Of a stretch of 64,000 bases of DNA, positions 17,187-31,820 are shown piece after piece. How positions within the stretch are numbered: the stretch's first letter is position 1; every line of letters starts with the position of its first letter. This DNA is from Chaetoderma sp. LZ-2023a (lineage: Eukaryota; Mollusca; Caudofoveata; Chaetodermatida; Chaetodermatidae). The notes beneath the pieces were generated by a model, which saw only the letters and a program-made list of their open reading frames with translations, was not told the origin of the DNA and made no database searches. The position numbers and the translations under genes were made by a program. The stretch covers positions 50,828,414 through 50,892,413 of the forward strand of contig CM067370.1 in assembly GCA_034401795.1 (NCBI GenBank), read 5' to 3'.

Positions 17187-20100
17187 ACTCATGCAGTCAC
17201 CCGACCTATCACTCATGCATCCAGTCAGTCCATCACTCATGCAGTCTGACATCCGATCTGTCAATCATGCAGTCTGTCGGTCATCCGATCTGTCACTCAT
17301 GCAGTCGGTCGATCATCCGATCTGTCACTCATGCAATCAGTCTGTCATTCGATCTGTCACTCATGCAATCCTTCAGTCATGCAGTCATCCGATCTGTAAC
17401 TCATTCGGTCGGTAGGTTGCTCAGTGGGTGGGTCAGTCCGTGGGTGGGTGGTTTGCTGACTAGACTGGCAGTTTCTATTCCTCATGCAGTCATGCGATCT
17501 GTCACTCATGCAGTCCATTAGTCTGTCACTTATTCAGCCAACTGATCTGTCACTCATGCAGCTATCTGACCTGTCACTCATACAGTCATCCGATCTGTCA
17601 CTCACGTAGTCATCCGATCTGTCACTCACAGTCATCAAATCTGTCACTCATGCCGTCATTTGATCTGTCACTCATGCAGTCATCCGATCAGTCACTCAGG
17701 CAGGCATCTAATCTGTCACTCATGCAGTCATGCGATCTGTCACTCACGCAGTCATCCGACCTGTCACTGATGTAGTTCATCAGGCTGTCATTCATGCAGT
17801 CAACATATATGTCACTCATGCAGTCATCCGATATGTCACTCATGCATTATGTCAGTCTGTCACTTATGCAATCATCCGATCTGACACTCATGCAATCATC
17901 CGATCTGTCATTCGTGCAGTCCATCCGATCTGTCACTCATGCAGTCACCCGATCTGTCACTCATGCAGTCGGTCACCCATGCATTTGGTCGGGTGGGAAG
18001 ACGGTCGGTTTGCCATTTAGTCGGTCGAGCAGTCGGTTGGTCAGTCGACGGGTGGGTGGTTTGCTCTGTCAGCATGTCAGTCAGCCCATTACTCATGTAG
18101 TCATCCGATCTGTCACTCATGCAGTCAATCAATCATGCAGTCATCCGATCTGGCACTCATGCAGACATCTGATCTGTCACTTATGCAGTCATCTGATCTG
18201 TCACCCATGCAGCCTAGACTGTCAGTCGCTATTCCTTATGCTGTCATCCGATCTGTCATTCATGCAGTCCATTAGTCTGTCACTCAGGCAGTCATCTGAT
18301 CTGCCACTCATGCAGTCATCTGATCTGTCACTCAAGCAGTCACCTGATCTGTCACTCATGCAGTCGGTCACCCATGCAGTTGGTCGGGTGGGCAGTTTTT
18401 CGGTTTGTCATTTAGTCAGTCGAGCAGTGGGTTTGATCAGTCGGTGGTTGGGTGGTTTGCTCTGTCAGCCTGTCAGTCACCCCATCACTCATCCGATCTG
18501 TCACTCATGCAGTCAATCAGTCATGCAATCAATCGATCTGGCACTCATGCAGTCATCTGATCTGTCACTGATGCAGTCATCCGATCTGTCACACATGCAT
18601 CCTAGACTGTTAGTCTCTATTCCTCATGCGGTCATCCGATCTGTCACTCATGCAGTCCGTTAGTCTGTCACACATGCAGTCATCTGATCTGTCGCTCATG
18701 CAGTCATCTGATCTGTAACTAATGCAGTTATCCGATCTGTCACTCACGCAGTCATCCGATCTGGCAGCCATGCAGTCATCCGATCTGTCACTCATGCAGT
18801 CATCCGATCTGTCACTGACGCATACATTTGATCTGTCACTCATGCAGTCACCCGATCTGCCACTCATGCAGTCATCTGATCTGTCACTCATGCAGTCATC
18901 CGATCTGTCACTCATCCTGTCATCCGATCGGTCTCTCACGCAGTAATCCGATCTGTCACTCATGCAGTCGATTGGTTGGTCACTCGGTCGATTGGTCAGT
19001 GGGTTGGTCAGGCAGTGAGTGGGTGGTTTGGTCCGTCAGTCTTTCCCTCATGCAGTTATCCGATCTGTCACTCATGCAGTTATCCGATTTGTCACACAGG
19101 CAGTCGATCGGGTGGGCAGGCGGTCAGTTGGTCGCTCAGTCGGTCAGTCAGTGGGTTGGTCAGTTGGTGGTTTGGTCTGTCCATCTTTCCGTCAGTCCAT
19201 CCCTCATGCAGTTATCCGATCTGTCACTCATGCAGTCCGTCCGTCCATCAGTCATCCAATCTGTTACCCATGCGGTCAGTCGGTCGGTTGCTCAATGGGT
19301 TGTCAATCTGGTGGGGGGGGGGGGTTGGGGGTTCTGTCAGCATCTCATGTAGTCCTCCGATCTGTCACCAATTCATCACGTTAGTCCGTCACTCCTGTTG
19401 TTATCCAATTTGTCACTCTTGCAGTCATCTCATCTGGCATGTATGCAGTCATCCGATCTATGTCACACATGCGGATCATCAGTTTATTACTGGTGCTGGT
19501 AGTCAGGCTGTCACTCATGCAGTTATCCGATCTGTCACTCATGTAGCCCGTCAGTCTGTCACTCATACAGTCATCCGATCCCTCACTCATGCAGTCATCC
19601 GATATGCCACTCATGCAGCCTGTCAGTCCGTCACTCATGCAGAAGGTTATCCGATCTGTCACTCATGCAGTCGGTCGGTCGGCCAGTTGGCCTGTCTGTC
19701 AGTCCGTCACTCATGCAGTCATCTGCTCTGTCAATCATGCAGTCTGTCAGTCATCCAATCTCACTCATGCAGTCGGTCGATCATCCGATCTGTCACTCAT
19801 GCAATCAGTCTGTCATCCGATCTGTCACTCATGCGGTCGATTGAAAATTGTCAGATCGGATGACTGCATAAGTGACAGACTGACGGAATGCATGAGTGAC
19901 ATATCTGATGACTGCATGAGTGACAGATATGTTGACTGCATGAATGACAGCCTGATGAACTACATCAGTGACAGGTCGGATGACTGCGTGAGTGACAGAT
20001 TGGATCACTGCATGAGTGACAGATTAGATGCCTGCCTGAGTGACTGATCGGATGACTGCATGAGTTACAGATCGGATGACTGCATGGGTGACAGATCAGA

Positions 20101-21020
20101 TGACTGCATGAGTGACAGATCGGATGACTACGTGAGTGACAGATCGGATAACTGTATGAGTGACAGGTCAGATGGCTGCATGAGTGACAGATCAGATGAC
20201 TGAATAAGTGGCAGACTAATGGACTGCATGAGTGACAGATCGGATGACTGCATGAGGAATAGGGACTGCCAGTCTAGTCAGCAAACCACCCACCCACGGA
20301 CGGACCAACCCACTGAGCAACCTACCGACCGAATGAGTGACAGATCGGATGACTGCAGGACTGATGGATTGCATGAGTGACAAATAGGATGACTGCATGA
20401 ATGATGGACTGACTTACAGGCTGACAAACCAAACCACCAACGGATCAAGTCACTGCTTGACCGACTAAATGACAAACCGACCGACTGCCCACCCGACCAA
20501 CTGCATGGGTGACAGATCTGGTGACGGCATGAGTGACAGATCAGACGGATTGCATGAGTGACACATCGGATAACTGCATGCGTGGCTGATAGGATGGCTA
20601 CATGTGTGACAGTCTGATGAACTGCATGAATGACATATCAGATGACTGCATGAGTGACAGATCGGATGACTGCATGAATGACAGATCGGATGACTGCATG
20701 AGTGACAGATCAGATGGCTGCATGAGGAACAGATCGGATGACTGCATGAGTGACAGATCAGATGACTGCATGAGTGACACATCAGGTGGCTGGATGGGTG
20801 AAAGACTAACGGACTGCATGACAGATCTGATGACTGTATGAGGAATAGAGACTGACACTCGGGACTGCAGGGGTGACAGATCAGATGGCGGCATGAGTAA
20901 CAGATCAGATGGATTGAATGAGTGACAGACGGACAGACAGGCTGACAGACCGAGCCACCAACCCAGTGATTGACCAACCCACTGACCGACCAACCAACTG
21001 ACTGTGTGGATGACTGACTG
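17187..21020. repeat. 24-bp minisatellite array with a central inversion
   Basis: The unit ATCCGATCTGTCACTCATGCAGTC (24 bases; the first 20 are ATCCGATCTGTCACTCATGC) is repeated more than 80 times with variation from about 17190 to 19845. From about 19850 to 21010 the same unit is present as its reverse complement (GACTGCATGAGTGACAGATC...). Longer GGTCGGGTGGGCAG/GGGTGGGTGGTTTGCT blocks recur inside both halves and form higher-order units. The array can form a very large stem. Long ORFs through it are an effect of a 24-base period, not genes. Confidence 0.9.
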
Positions 21021-21912
21021 AGCAACGAATGAAGCTGTAAGACTCGTGTATGCGTGAATAGACGACCTTTATCCTACATTTTATAATGCCCAGTGCATAG
21101 AATAGGGCTCGGGAACTGGTGTAGGTATGTACAATATCACGTAAAATCGCTGAAATCACCTGGACTTTAAAATAAGCCGCCAGCGTATTACAATTGTATC
21201 ATAATAACAACGGCCACATGTCGCGAATTGGCACTGGGGCGAATGCCCCTCGACGGGATTGTTTTCCGCTTCAATCGCGTAAATAGTGTTGAATGTTCTT
21301 ATTCTACTGCGCAAATATCTTCATATGATTCAATATCAAACTGTCACCAAGAAGTTGATACATGAGACACGCTAAAACACGCGAGGAGGAGAAGAAAAAA
21401 GTGTAGCGTAACGTGTCGCTGTCACTAGAAATGTCTTTATACGTTGTGACATACTTTGTGACTGGGGAAGCCCTTCTTGTTATTGAATGGCTGTTCCACC
21501 ATTTCACGAGGGACAACCTACACATTTTAAATAAAACTCATCCACGTTGCATAGTTTTTATGCACAATTCAATTTCAATGACAGGTCGCTCAACATGGAA
21601 AATCATTTGATATTCCATCAGATTGCATAAAAATACGCTAAATACTACGCCTGGTATATTTTAAGTTTGCTATTATTTTTCATTTAGGACCACTTGGTGT
21701 GACATAGGGCCTGGTACCTTTAATCAGAGGTTGCTTTACGAATGTGCAGTGTAAATACGCGTCCTTAGGATGTGTCAGCATAAGTAATGGACCTTTCCAT
21801 TTTAGCTATGCCCCGCCCATCACTAGCTAAGCTCAAACCACACCTCGCCGTGTTTGGATTGATCGATCCCCGAATGCCCTAACTATCTATTTTCTGAAAA
21901 CTATACAGGGAA

Positions 21913-22001
21913 GCTGTTGAATATTTTGTAACTAATTTGACTGGTTGTTGTTACTGCCATACAACAGCGGCCAGTCAAACTAGTTTCAAAATATTCAACA
22001 G
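21913..22001. mobile_element. Hairpin MITE (32-bp arms)
   Basis: The left arm GCTGTTGAATATTTTGTAAC ... TTTGACTGG is mirrored by CCAGTCAAACTAGTTTCAAA ... TTCAACAG with a loop of about 26 bases. Diverged copies occur at 23030-23110, 25936-26012, 42890-42925 and 50318-50350, so this is a dispersed family. Confidence 0.6.
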
Positions 22002-25000
22002 AATATTTATTAAATAGTAAAGGCATACAATTTGCACAACAACGCATAGACCGTCTTCAAATGTGCGTTCGTGACCTAGTTATGGACATCATTCATGACG
22101 TAATTAATTATGATGTCATTCTACACATCACGTAGTTGATTATGACGTCATGTGATGGGTGGATGCTCTGGAAAGCTGAATTAAGATCAGGATCACATTA
22201 TTCACACATCACATTTTGTCATGTTTCGCATACAACGATCAAACTAGGTTTATGGGTGTGTTAAATGTAGGCCATGCCGCTTATTAAACGTGGATCGGTG
22301 CGACTTACGTTTCACGGTTCACTGACCATGATAGATAATTCTTGACCAGGCTGTCTTGTCAAAAGAATTTGGTATAGAGTAACCAAGCTTGTAGGCATAG
22401 ATGGACCATTGATAAGATTCGAGACTATCACATAGCCGTATAGTCACAGAAATTGGTGGATAGATGCGTTATAACTCAGAGATCCGTCATGTTTCAAAAT
22501 ATGTCGGGTGGGGGTGGGGGTGGGTGGAGGAGGGGGGGAGCTCCTCATTGTTCACGAAACATCATAAACGGTTCTTGTCCAAGCTCTCGTTTCAAGAGTT
22601 TTGCATATACAATAAGCAAAATTGGTACGTCAATGTTACATTAAAGGTGCGTCGCATCTGAAATATAGGTCAGGGTGACCAATTTTTTCAAGGTATCATA
22701 GAAAATTCGTGTGTAGGCTGTAACTGCAAGAGCGGAAAAGGGGCGTCAAAACATCAACAGTAGGATATGTTTCTGTGATATAATCTTTTCTTATATTTCT
22801 TCTACTTTAATCATTTAGTGAGTCTTTAGTTTGAAAAATAGGCGCAGTCTCTGTACGTTGCTTACTAGTTAACGCACCAGAGGCATCAGCTCAGTCTTTT
22901 AGGAAAATGGCTTCGATATAATGTAGAGCTTTTTCTTCCGACTACGGTGATTTTGACTAGAGTAGCTTATTAGCCTAATGGTATATTAAGGATCATTACA
23001 GTATCTTAACCCTTTGCAGCTTTCACAGGTAAGCTATTGAATATTTTGAAGCTAATTCGGCAATTTAACCCGTTGCAGCAACAGCTTCCAGTCCATTACC
23101 TTCAACATTTTCAAGGGAAAAGCTCATGCATTGTAGATGAGTTTTCGTGGGGTTTTTTTCGGGTTCAAAGAGTAAATTCTGGATATGGTTATTACTCATA
23201 GAAATCGTATTATATTAATAATAAAGTGTTGATGTTACGTCTCTACCTGATGTATTAAGTACAATAAGGGAGTTAACTCGTCGATATCAATTCTAGACAG
23301 AGATAACCACCCCCAGACCACGTTTCCTTTGGCCCCAATGGCTTGGTTGGTATTTAGTACTTGTAAGCATATGTCACAAGAAAGCAGCATCCATTGACTT
23401 GAGAGCCGAGGCTGTACGTACAGTCGACGGTGCGCTCATCTGGCCGAAAACTGGCCTCTGCAGTGGTCATGGAAACTGTCCATTTCAAGAGGAAGAGAAG
23501 ATTATTTCGAAAACTTTACTTGTGAAAGGACTGTCTCGATAACCGAGTCAGTCATTCCAGTGGTAGGCCTCTATTTCCTAAACAAATCTATTTGGTCTGG
23601 GGGGGAAATATTTTCTATGATATAAATGAAATTTTCCTGAACAGATTTGACCAGCACTAAAAGCAACATGTTTCAAAACGTGTTGCACGTACAAACACGG
23701 CTTTTTTCAGTTTGTATGTTATATGGCGTAATTAATTAAAAAATAGCAGATTGTCATAGTTTGCAGATTTAACAAAAAGTTTTGAAACGTTTTCCTTTCC
23801 GAACACAAGGCAGTTTTAGCTGTGTGATTACTGTATCCAACATTGCTGCTGAACATTGAGCTTTTCATAAATAGATGGACACTGGTGGTGTTATGGAGTC
23901 ATTATTGCAGACATTAACATTGTTATATAATTTAAACAAAGTGTATGATGTAAGATAAAGCAATGGAATATAGTAATTACGTAACTCCTAAAGTCATTAA
24001 CATTTGTGTCATTTCAAACAAGTGCCAGCATTTCATACTCACATTTAAGCGCGCTACTCATTCCACCATAGCTGCACGAACTCCGCTCAATGGTGCGTTA
24101 TGATCGAGTGATGGAAATATACGTTATCGTAGACATATTGACACTATTCTCATTAGACACATGTATTTGCGTACATGCGGGCCTACTCCTGACGGACAAA
24201 AACATATGGTGTGAAAAGCCAGAGAAAATTGCTGGCAGTGCCCTTCGATAAACTTTATTTATATTTTAAAATGTGCACCTACGGTCTTATACATACCAAC
24301 ATAAATATGCAGGCAAATCTTTAACAACTGCATCGGCATCATTAGAGATAACGACACAAGCTTTGTTCCCGTCCTCAAGAGGGTCCCAGACATGAAGGTG
24401 TATTCGAAGGCCAGCTTCTTAACTTCTTCAAATGACGATGGGTCAGCTTATTTTGACTGCCGTTGTGAACCATAATGCACTATCAATTGTCATCTCTGAT
24501 CAGCTGACCGACTATGTACAGCAGTATTGTCCAGTTTCAGGAGCATTTCCGCCAGGATGCCAAAAGGTGTCCCAGATTCAATGGAACTGTGCTCGATTGT
24601 TTTGAGCATCGGTGTACCTCATTCTGGCATTATCATTCAATCATTCATCGAGGGATCTTTTGAGTGCATGTCAAACACAAAGTCGCATCGCTGAAAACTG
24701 ATAGCTTACATTCGAAAAGATACGAAAACAAACTGAGATAGTGTCCTGTTTTGGAGAGGCCAATAACACAAACCTTGCGAAAAGTAGCCATGATATCTAT
24801 GACAAAGGAAACGTTACTCAGATGTCCATAATTATACTGCTCGGGTTTGAGATACGTCTTTTGTGCTTGAGATCAATCTTCCACACTGAGTAGACGGATC
24901 GCATCTCGTTTTCTATTGTAACATCCGTGTTGCTAAGCGTTTTGTAATGTCTTATACATAGACTGATAGACACGAAGAACAACCTCATATATGCCTCTTA

Positions 25001-25935
25001 CTTTAGAAGATTGTCATTTGAGGAAATGTCCAATAAGCAGGTATTTATGGGCCCGTATGCTTGACTTTGTGTGACACTGATGGGCCCGCTGCGCAATATA
25101 CCGAGCCCCGTGGTATCAACATGAAAATGGAATTACTCAGAAGACTTAATGAAGACACGCTTGGCCAATTTTGATTGCTTTCTTATCGCATTGTGTGTTT
25201 GGAAAGCCATCAAGCTTAAAGCTACTTTCAAACTGAGTGAGTTTTGGCTAAGGTTAAGAAAAATATGAGCATTCTGCGCGAACAAATAAATAGGACACTA
25301 CATCAGACCAAAGCGTTGGTGGCCATTCCACTACTCCTCAAACCGTGCAAATTTGTTTAAATGAACAATTTGTGGGCGGCGGCCTAATAATGATTTATTC
25401 CATGAAACTCCAATACCACCATTCATTGCCGCTCACTCGAAACTCATAGATGACCTCGGCGGAGTATCGGTTTTGACTTCGAGGCGCTACACACGCGTTT
25501 TTCTAGCATAGAATTTGAAAATTCAAGGCATTGATTGCTCTAAGTGTCATGGAGGCCTACACAAATGCCAACCCTATACGCCTTTTGAAAAACATTAAAA
25601 CTTAACAGTGAGTGATAAAACACCATTTTGTTTAATTATTAAGATTAGTAAGAAGACCTCTTTGATAATGCATAGCACATAACTGGAGATAGCTACATGC
25701 TTGCGGATGGTACTTTAAAGGAAGACAACTCCTTTGAGCCTATTACAATCTTGGGATAACTGTGATTAGTAGTAGGGTGCCTGTATACCGACTCGTTTTA
25801 AATCCCTTCGAACACTAAAGAATAAATGCAGAAAAACATTTAAATATTTGAGATAAGATAAAGAATCTTCAAAGGGTTACGAGTGTCCTAGCGCTGTAGA
25901 TTATGAAATCCGTACTATTTTCCAGAGAATATTAT

Positions 25936-26012
25936 TTTGAATATTTTAAAACTATTTTGACGTGGACCTTCCAACAACAGGTTCCAGTTAAATTAGTTTC
26001 AAAATATTCAAC
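25936..26012. mobile_element. Hairpin MITE, second clear copy
   Basis: TTGAATATTTTAAAACTATT and the inverse AAATTAGTTTCAAAATATTC flank a short loop with CCAACAACAGG. The arms match those at 21913-22001. Confidence 0.55.
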
Positions 26013-26699
26013 GTCTTTCCTGCGTAGTAGTTTTGAATGTGAGACACTGGAATTCCAAGGGTTACTATGGTAACTGACAATGTTGGCCAGTTTTCATCTG
26101 GGTTTAGTTTCAGTTGCACAAGTTAGCAGGCAAATTTGTGAATAATCTAGGTTATTCATTTGACAACCCAGATAGTCTTTTAAAAATGAAAACGCGAACA
26201 CTTAGATAACCAACCAGCTAGAATCAAGATGCCACAAAAAGCGCGGCTGCCTGGTGTCATAGTAACTTGATATAGAATACAAAATTCTCACTCGAAACCT
26301 GTAAATTTAGAGATACCCGGGAGCCGGTGCCACTTTGCATAGATATGAAGGCGTCCCTCTCCCGTAGAGGATTGAAAATTAGATGCTCTGAGATGCTATT
26401 CCGCGGGTTGGCGGCGGTGGTGGTGGGGATGGGGGGGGGGGGTTGGTGGAGGAAGAACCCCCGGAAACCCCATCTATGGGAGGGGGACACGCAGCCATTT
26501 CTTGCATTCTGAGTGATAAATAACATCCTTATTTTGCTTCGACTATTACCATTAATTTTCAGAAAATATTTGGTCCTAAATTTAATAAACATCTGATCAA
26601 AATAATCCTCACTGCTCACTCACAACACAGCACTACTGCCTGCTAGGTCTGCACACAATTAGCTCATTAGCAGACACCAAATTACATCTCCTACTTTTC

Positions 26700-27859
26700 T
26701 TAACAATATTACCGTATGCCGACGACACGGCCATTATGGCAGATTCTGCAAACAACCTACAGAGTACAGTAAATAGTGTTAATGAGTATTGTAATAAGTG
26801 GATATTAGTAGTAAATTTAAGCAAAACAAAAGTGATGGCCTTCTCCAAAAATAAACGATTAAAACAAGGGACATTTTACCCAGGCGATGAACAGATTGAA
26901 ACTGTAGATGAGTATTTATTATTAGGAAGACTTTTCAAAAGTAATAGCAGTTTTTACTCATGCAGAAAGCGAAATATTAAACAGGGAAATAAAGCTATGT
27001 TCCAATTACTCAGAAAAATCAAAGAACGCGATATACCGATTGACCTCCAATGCCGCCTATTCGGCAGCATGATAACGCCAGTTTTCTTATATAGGTCCGA
27101 ACTAGGGGGTTCGAAAATCTAGATATGTTCGAAGCTTGCCAAATTCAATTTTTAAAATGTGCGCTACATGCAAAGAAAAGCACTCCAAATATGATAATGT
27201 ATGGTGAAACTAGTCGCTATCCGTTGAGTATAATGGTCAAAGCGAATATGTTACGGTTCTGGGAAAATCTGGTTAACGCAGGTTATGGGAAATTATCATC
27301 AATCCTTTATTTTGTCTGCCGAGAACTGGAAAATAACCAAAACTTCAATTTCAAATGGCTTCAGAAAATAAAATCGATACTTCGGGAAATAGGAGAAGAC
27401 GACATAATTAATGCAGACTTTATCTTAAAAAGTCGTTTAGTGAAACTGACAAACGAAACGTTGCAAACGCAGTATGCCCACACCTGGGAAAATCAGCTTC
27501 AAGCATCTACCAGGTTAGCTTTCTATAAGGAAATCAAGGAGGGGCTTCAATTTGAAAAATATCTGATTGCATTACCTGCTAAGGACATCATTATGCGTTT
27601 TCACTTTAGGTCCGTAAACCATAGATTGACAATTGAGGCTGGACGATGGTCAAGAACAGACAGAAATGACAGACTATGTACTGTTTGTAATAAACTGGAT
27701 GACGAAAAACACTCTTTCTACGACTACAGCAAATACAATGACGTAAGGACAAACTGTTTGCCGCAGTATTATATCACAAGTACAAAATGCAGAAAAAACA
27801 AAGGAACTTCTAAGAATATTCAATGGACCTATCCTCAGAAATGTATGCAAATTGCTTAA
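26700..27859 (+). pseudogene. 5'-truncated LINE reverse transcriptase (C-terminal part)
   Basis: The open frame begins with LPYADDTAIMADSANNLQS, the catalytic YADD box of a non-LTR reverse transcriptase, then continues NEYCNKWILVVNLSKTKVMA, the typical thumb-side motif. A one-base shift near 27105 precedes the second part (27125-27859), which carries conserved FWENLV and a C-terminal CTVCNKLDDEKHSFYD zinc-knuckle-like end. Everything upstream of YADD, including the endonuclease, is absent, as expected from incomplete reverse transcription. The clade (CR1/RTE/Jockey type) cannot be fixed by eye. It is inactive. Confidence 0.85.
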
Positions 27860-29430
27860 ATTTGCTAAGAAACCATCGCACATTAAAGTAAATATAGCCT
27901 GTGAAATAAAAATACAATAGAATAATTATAGCATAGAACTCAAATAAAGTAATGAACGCGACTAATGTTTTAAAATTTAAAAATAACTGCATGATCTGTA
28001 TACCAGCATTATTTAATAAATATCTATCCTCATATGCGCTTTGAGGGACCTGAGTGTAATAAAGTGAACTTGAACGTGGTGGAGGCCCCATTGAAATTGA
28101 GGTGTACAATTTCAGTTTGTTCGCGCACTCCTTTTTATTGCTGCCGACAGCCGTCGATATTTCATAGGGTCACACAGATTATAGACGGGCGTCCATTAAA
28201 AAAACACCCATGGTTGCTACACGTTATTGTTCTCATGGACAAGCAGGAAAAGCAACCCAATTTTCAAGATGAACACCAGTTCAGTTAATGAAATAGAATC
28301 AAATAATATGGTCCGGAAATGCATCGATAAAGACGTTAATTGGTCGATAAAGACGTTAATTACAACACATGTATCGTGTCTCGCTTTGGCTGGTAAGGCA
28401 AGTAATTAATGATACATGACAGTTGAAGGCAAACTGTTTTTGGCGAGGTGCTGAGTTGGCAATGGCTCCAGACGCCACGCATAGGCCTATATGTCTACAC
28501 GATTGAAGATATCTTAGCCGATGGCGTTCTTCCATAATTATTACGTATGTTTGTAGTCGTAAAATCTAACTACCTGTTGATAAACAAATTCCATTAACTC
28601 CGAGTGCTGGAAACCTTCCCATGGTTTAATTGTAATGGGACAAGATTGACTTATCTGAAAGTTAACTATTTCGCCAGTATGCGATGAACTTCATTGATCA
28701 TATTGGCTATGCAAATAATCATGTGCATTGTTGTTACAACGATACGAGTCTTTAAAGTGGTGGAAAGTAAATGATATATAAATGACACCTGTTACTAATT
28801 ATATATTAACTGGACCACTGACTTCGTGGCTTAGTCTACCCCGAGTATCTAGGCAGACTCGTAATCACTATAGCTGCCCACGCTAGACCCCCACCCCACC
28901 ACATCCTCATGAAACTCTAGTAGCGCATAATAAGGTGTATTTGTCTCCACCGATTCTAAGGGATATTGCTAGATAATGTGCGGCGATGGGAGACAGTTGT
29001 CCTCCCCGTCGCCGTCACAGTTCACCTATTAACGGCGCATTTTCACTTTGAATGTAGCCCACTGTAAATATGTTTTCTATATTCAACAGTTTGTTTTATG
29101 GATAAGCCTTAGATGTCGGCTGTACTGTAGATTAGTCCATCCATCCCTGTCAATATACCGCGATAATTCTACCGCCCAGTCCGCCATCTCAATTTCATGC
29201 GTTCCGGTTACTGCATGCAGCCGTTCTTTATTAGTGGCTAGCCATTGTTAGCAATTGATAACGAATTAGTCGGCAATCAGAACTGGCCGTATATTTACTA
29301 TTCTGACATTTTAATGCCATGGCCATGCCGGCCAATGTTGAAACTTATATTTAATTCTTGCGATAACCGACATTAATGAAGTTCAGGACCAGACTAATCT
29401 AATGTCAATGCTCATGTTTCACCCAAACAT
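27860..29430. other. Intergenic, no supported features
   Basis: AT-rich sequence without recognisable genes or repeats, except a direct repeat of TCGATAAAGACGTTAATT near 28324-28360 and a C-rich stretch near 28890. It may include the 3' tail of the LINE fragment that ends at 27859. Confidence 0.4.
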
Positions 29431-29751
<321 letters not shown>

Positions 29752-29919
29752 GATAAGTTCTCGGCAGAAAATAGGGTTTTCTGGGAGTACTGGTTTTGTT
29801 TCGTTTTGAGTGTGGGCGCGTTCGTTGTTGGGAGGGCCGTAATGATTACGCCCAGGGCATGAGTTTGTGGTCTTGGAGCCGTGTGTGAGGCATACTGTAT
29901 TGTGGATTTGTACATGAAC

Positions 29920-30480
29920 TGTTCACGTCATCTGTGTACTAGGCATACCGTTTGTGGATTGTATATGAACTGTTCACGTCACCTGAGTAATAACACCACC
30001 TGACTATTGGCTCCACCTGTCTATTAGCATAATCTGTGTTTATCAACTGTACGCTAACTGTTCACACCAGCTGAGTAATTGCACCACCTGTCTATTAGCA
30101 TCACCTGAGTTTATCAACTGTGTAATAACTATTTGCACCACCTGTCTATTAGCGTCACATGTGTTCACCAACTGTGCAATAACTGATCACAGCACCTGAG
30201 TATTCGCACCACCTGACTATTTACACCACCTGTGTAATTAGACCATCTGACGATTTGCGTCACCTGTCTATTGGCATCACCTGAGTTTATCAACTGTATA
30301 ATAACTATTTGCACCACCTGTCCATTAGCGTCACATGTGTTCACCAACTGTGCAATAACTGATCACAGCACCTGAGTATTTGCACCACCTGACTATTTCC
30401 ATCATCTCTCTATTAGCATCACCTGTGTTTATCAGCTGTACATTAGCTGTTCGCGCCATCTACACACTAACACCTGGATT
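29920..30480 (+). repeat. Minisatellite with about 181-bp higher-order period
   Basis: Short units of the type ACCACCTGTCTATTAGCATC / ACCTGAGTTTATCAACTG alternate. The longer block starting GTTTATCAACTGTGTAATAA at about 30109 recurs at about 30290 with few changes, giving a higher-order unit near 181 bases. No coding potential. Confidence 0.7.
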
Positions 30481-31469
30481 GAGTTAGACCGCACCATTTT
30501 CCCAATTACCGTCTGGATTTACTAGTATTATGTATCACTGCGCAACTTTCATAAGGAGGGCTCAATTGCTCTCTCGCTACTGGATCATAGCTGGATAACG
30601 TTCATCTTCCCTACCATGTGGATTACCCGTTATTAGTCTATATATTGTGCTCTGCTCCAGAATTTACTGGAGCCCAAATTTCGGAAGTTTTATTGTGTAA
30701 CAAGCCTCGCTATACTTGGATTACTCTTATTCGTCATCAACTTCTGAATACCGCCACTATCGTATGTACACATGATATTTAAAATCACGTAGCCTCTCTT
30801 CATAACTTTACATAACTGTTATCATATATAGGCCTACTCATTCATACAAATGTACCCATTTTTATCATCACTTATTATCTCAAAATAAATGTCAATATCA
30901 TTTACTTAGGCATTGCTGTGTGGTTATCAGCAATTTTAGCAGACATATTGTAACGGTATCCAAACTCCAGTAAGAATAACAACTCACAGGATACAAGTCT
31001 AGACACTAGCCAATGTTTTGTATGTTTCATCTCTGCTTTATGCAGATGGGGGCTCACGAGCGGATTTAAGGTGAGAGGTCAGAGGTAAAAGGTGGGGAGA
31101 ATGTATCCTCTTGACTGGGCTCGGGTTACATGAAGATTAAACATTACTAATAAGTTCGGCTACAGACAGATACCAGCTCCCTCTGGGAATCGCAGATCAA
31201 AGATCCGCGGCTCCCACCATCCTATCTATCCCTGAAGCATAGACAGATAAGAGCCTTGTAACCTATAAGCTCCCGGTTATGCAACACCTGTTAAATAGCT
31301 CATGTCTAGGGGAATAGGTGCTGACACTATTTCAACAGGAGCCGTGGTTTTAGCCACACCTGGCGAGGTCTTAAACGTCCATCGTGTGACCACGGGCCCA
31401 TAACGACAACTCGCAAAATACCCCCAATGCCAAATTTATATGCTCAGTGAAGGAAACAAAGAAAGGTTA
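30481..31469. other. Intergenic, nothing recognised
   Basis: About 1 kb of AT-rich sequence without a supported gene or clear repeat; it may be the outer part of the dispersed repeat that follows. Confidence 0.4.
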
Positions 31470-31723
31470 GCGCTAATGATGATGATAAGAAGATGAAACG
31501 ATTAATGATAATGACGATGATAAGAGGAAGAAATGATTAATGATAATGGCGATGATAAGAGGATGAAACGATTAATGATAGTGACGATGATAAGAAGATG
31601 CATCAATAATATGATATAATATTGATACTAACGATAATTTGATGATAACTATAGGCAATCAAGGAGTAATTAGGCAATTAAGCAATGACTTATATTTGCT
31701 GTAGTGTAGCGTGTGAAATGTTG

Positions 31724-31820
<97 letters not shown>

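Larger units (their letters stand above)
21021..26699. other. AT-rich intergenic DNA with hairpin MITEs
   Basis: No supported gene was found in this 5.7-kb stretch. It contains a hairpin element at 21913-22001, related ones at 23030-23110 and 25936-26012, G-rich tracts at 22503-22540 and 26410-26440, and otherwise unique-looking AT-rich sequence. Short ORFs here lack any sign of coding selection. Confidence 0.5.

Noticed and set aside
17190..21010. Regular 24-bp direct repeats that recall a CRISPR array, and long ORFs through them
   Set aside because: There are no unique spacers between repeats, the unit is contiguous, and the genome is eukaryotic. The ORFs exist only because 24 is a multiple of three and the unit lacks stops.
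26327..26619. ORFs on both strands near a poly-G tract at 26.4 kb
   Set aside because: They depend on low-complexity G/C runs and have no recognisable domain.
28034..28409. Short ORFs at 28.0-28.4 kb
   Set aside because: No start context, domain or conservation was visible; they fit chance ORFs in intergenic DNA.
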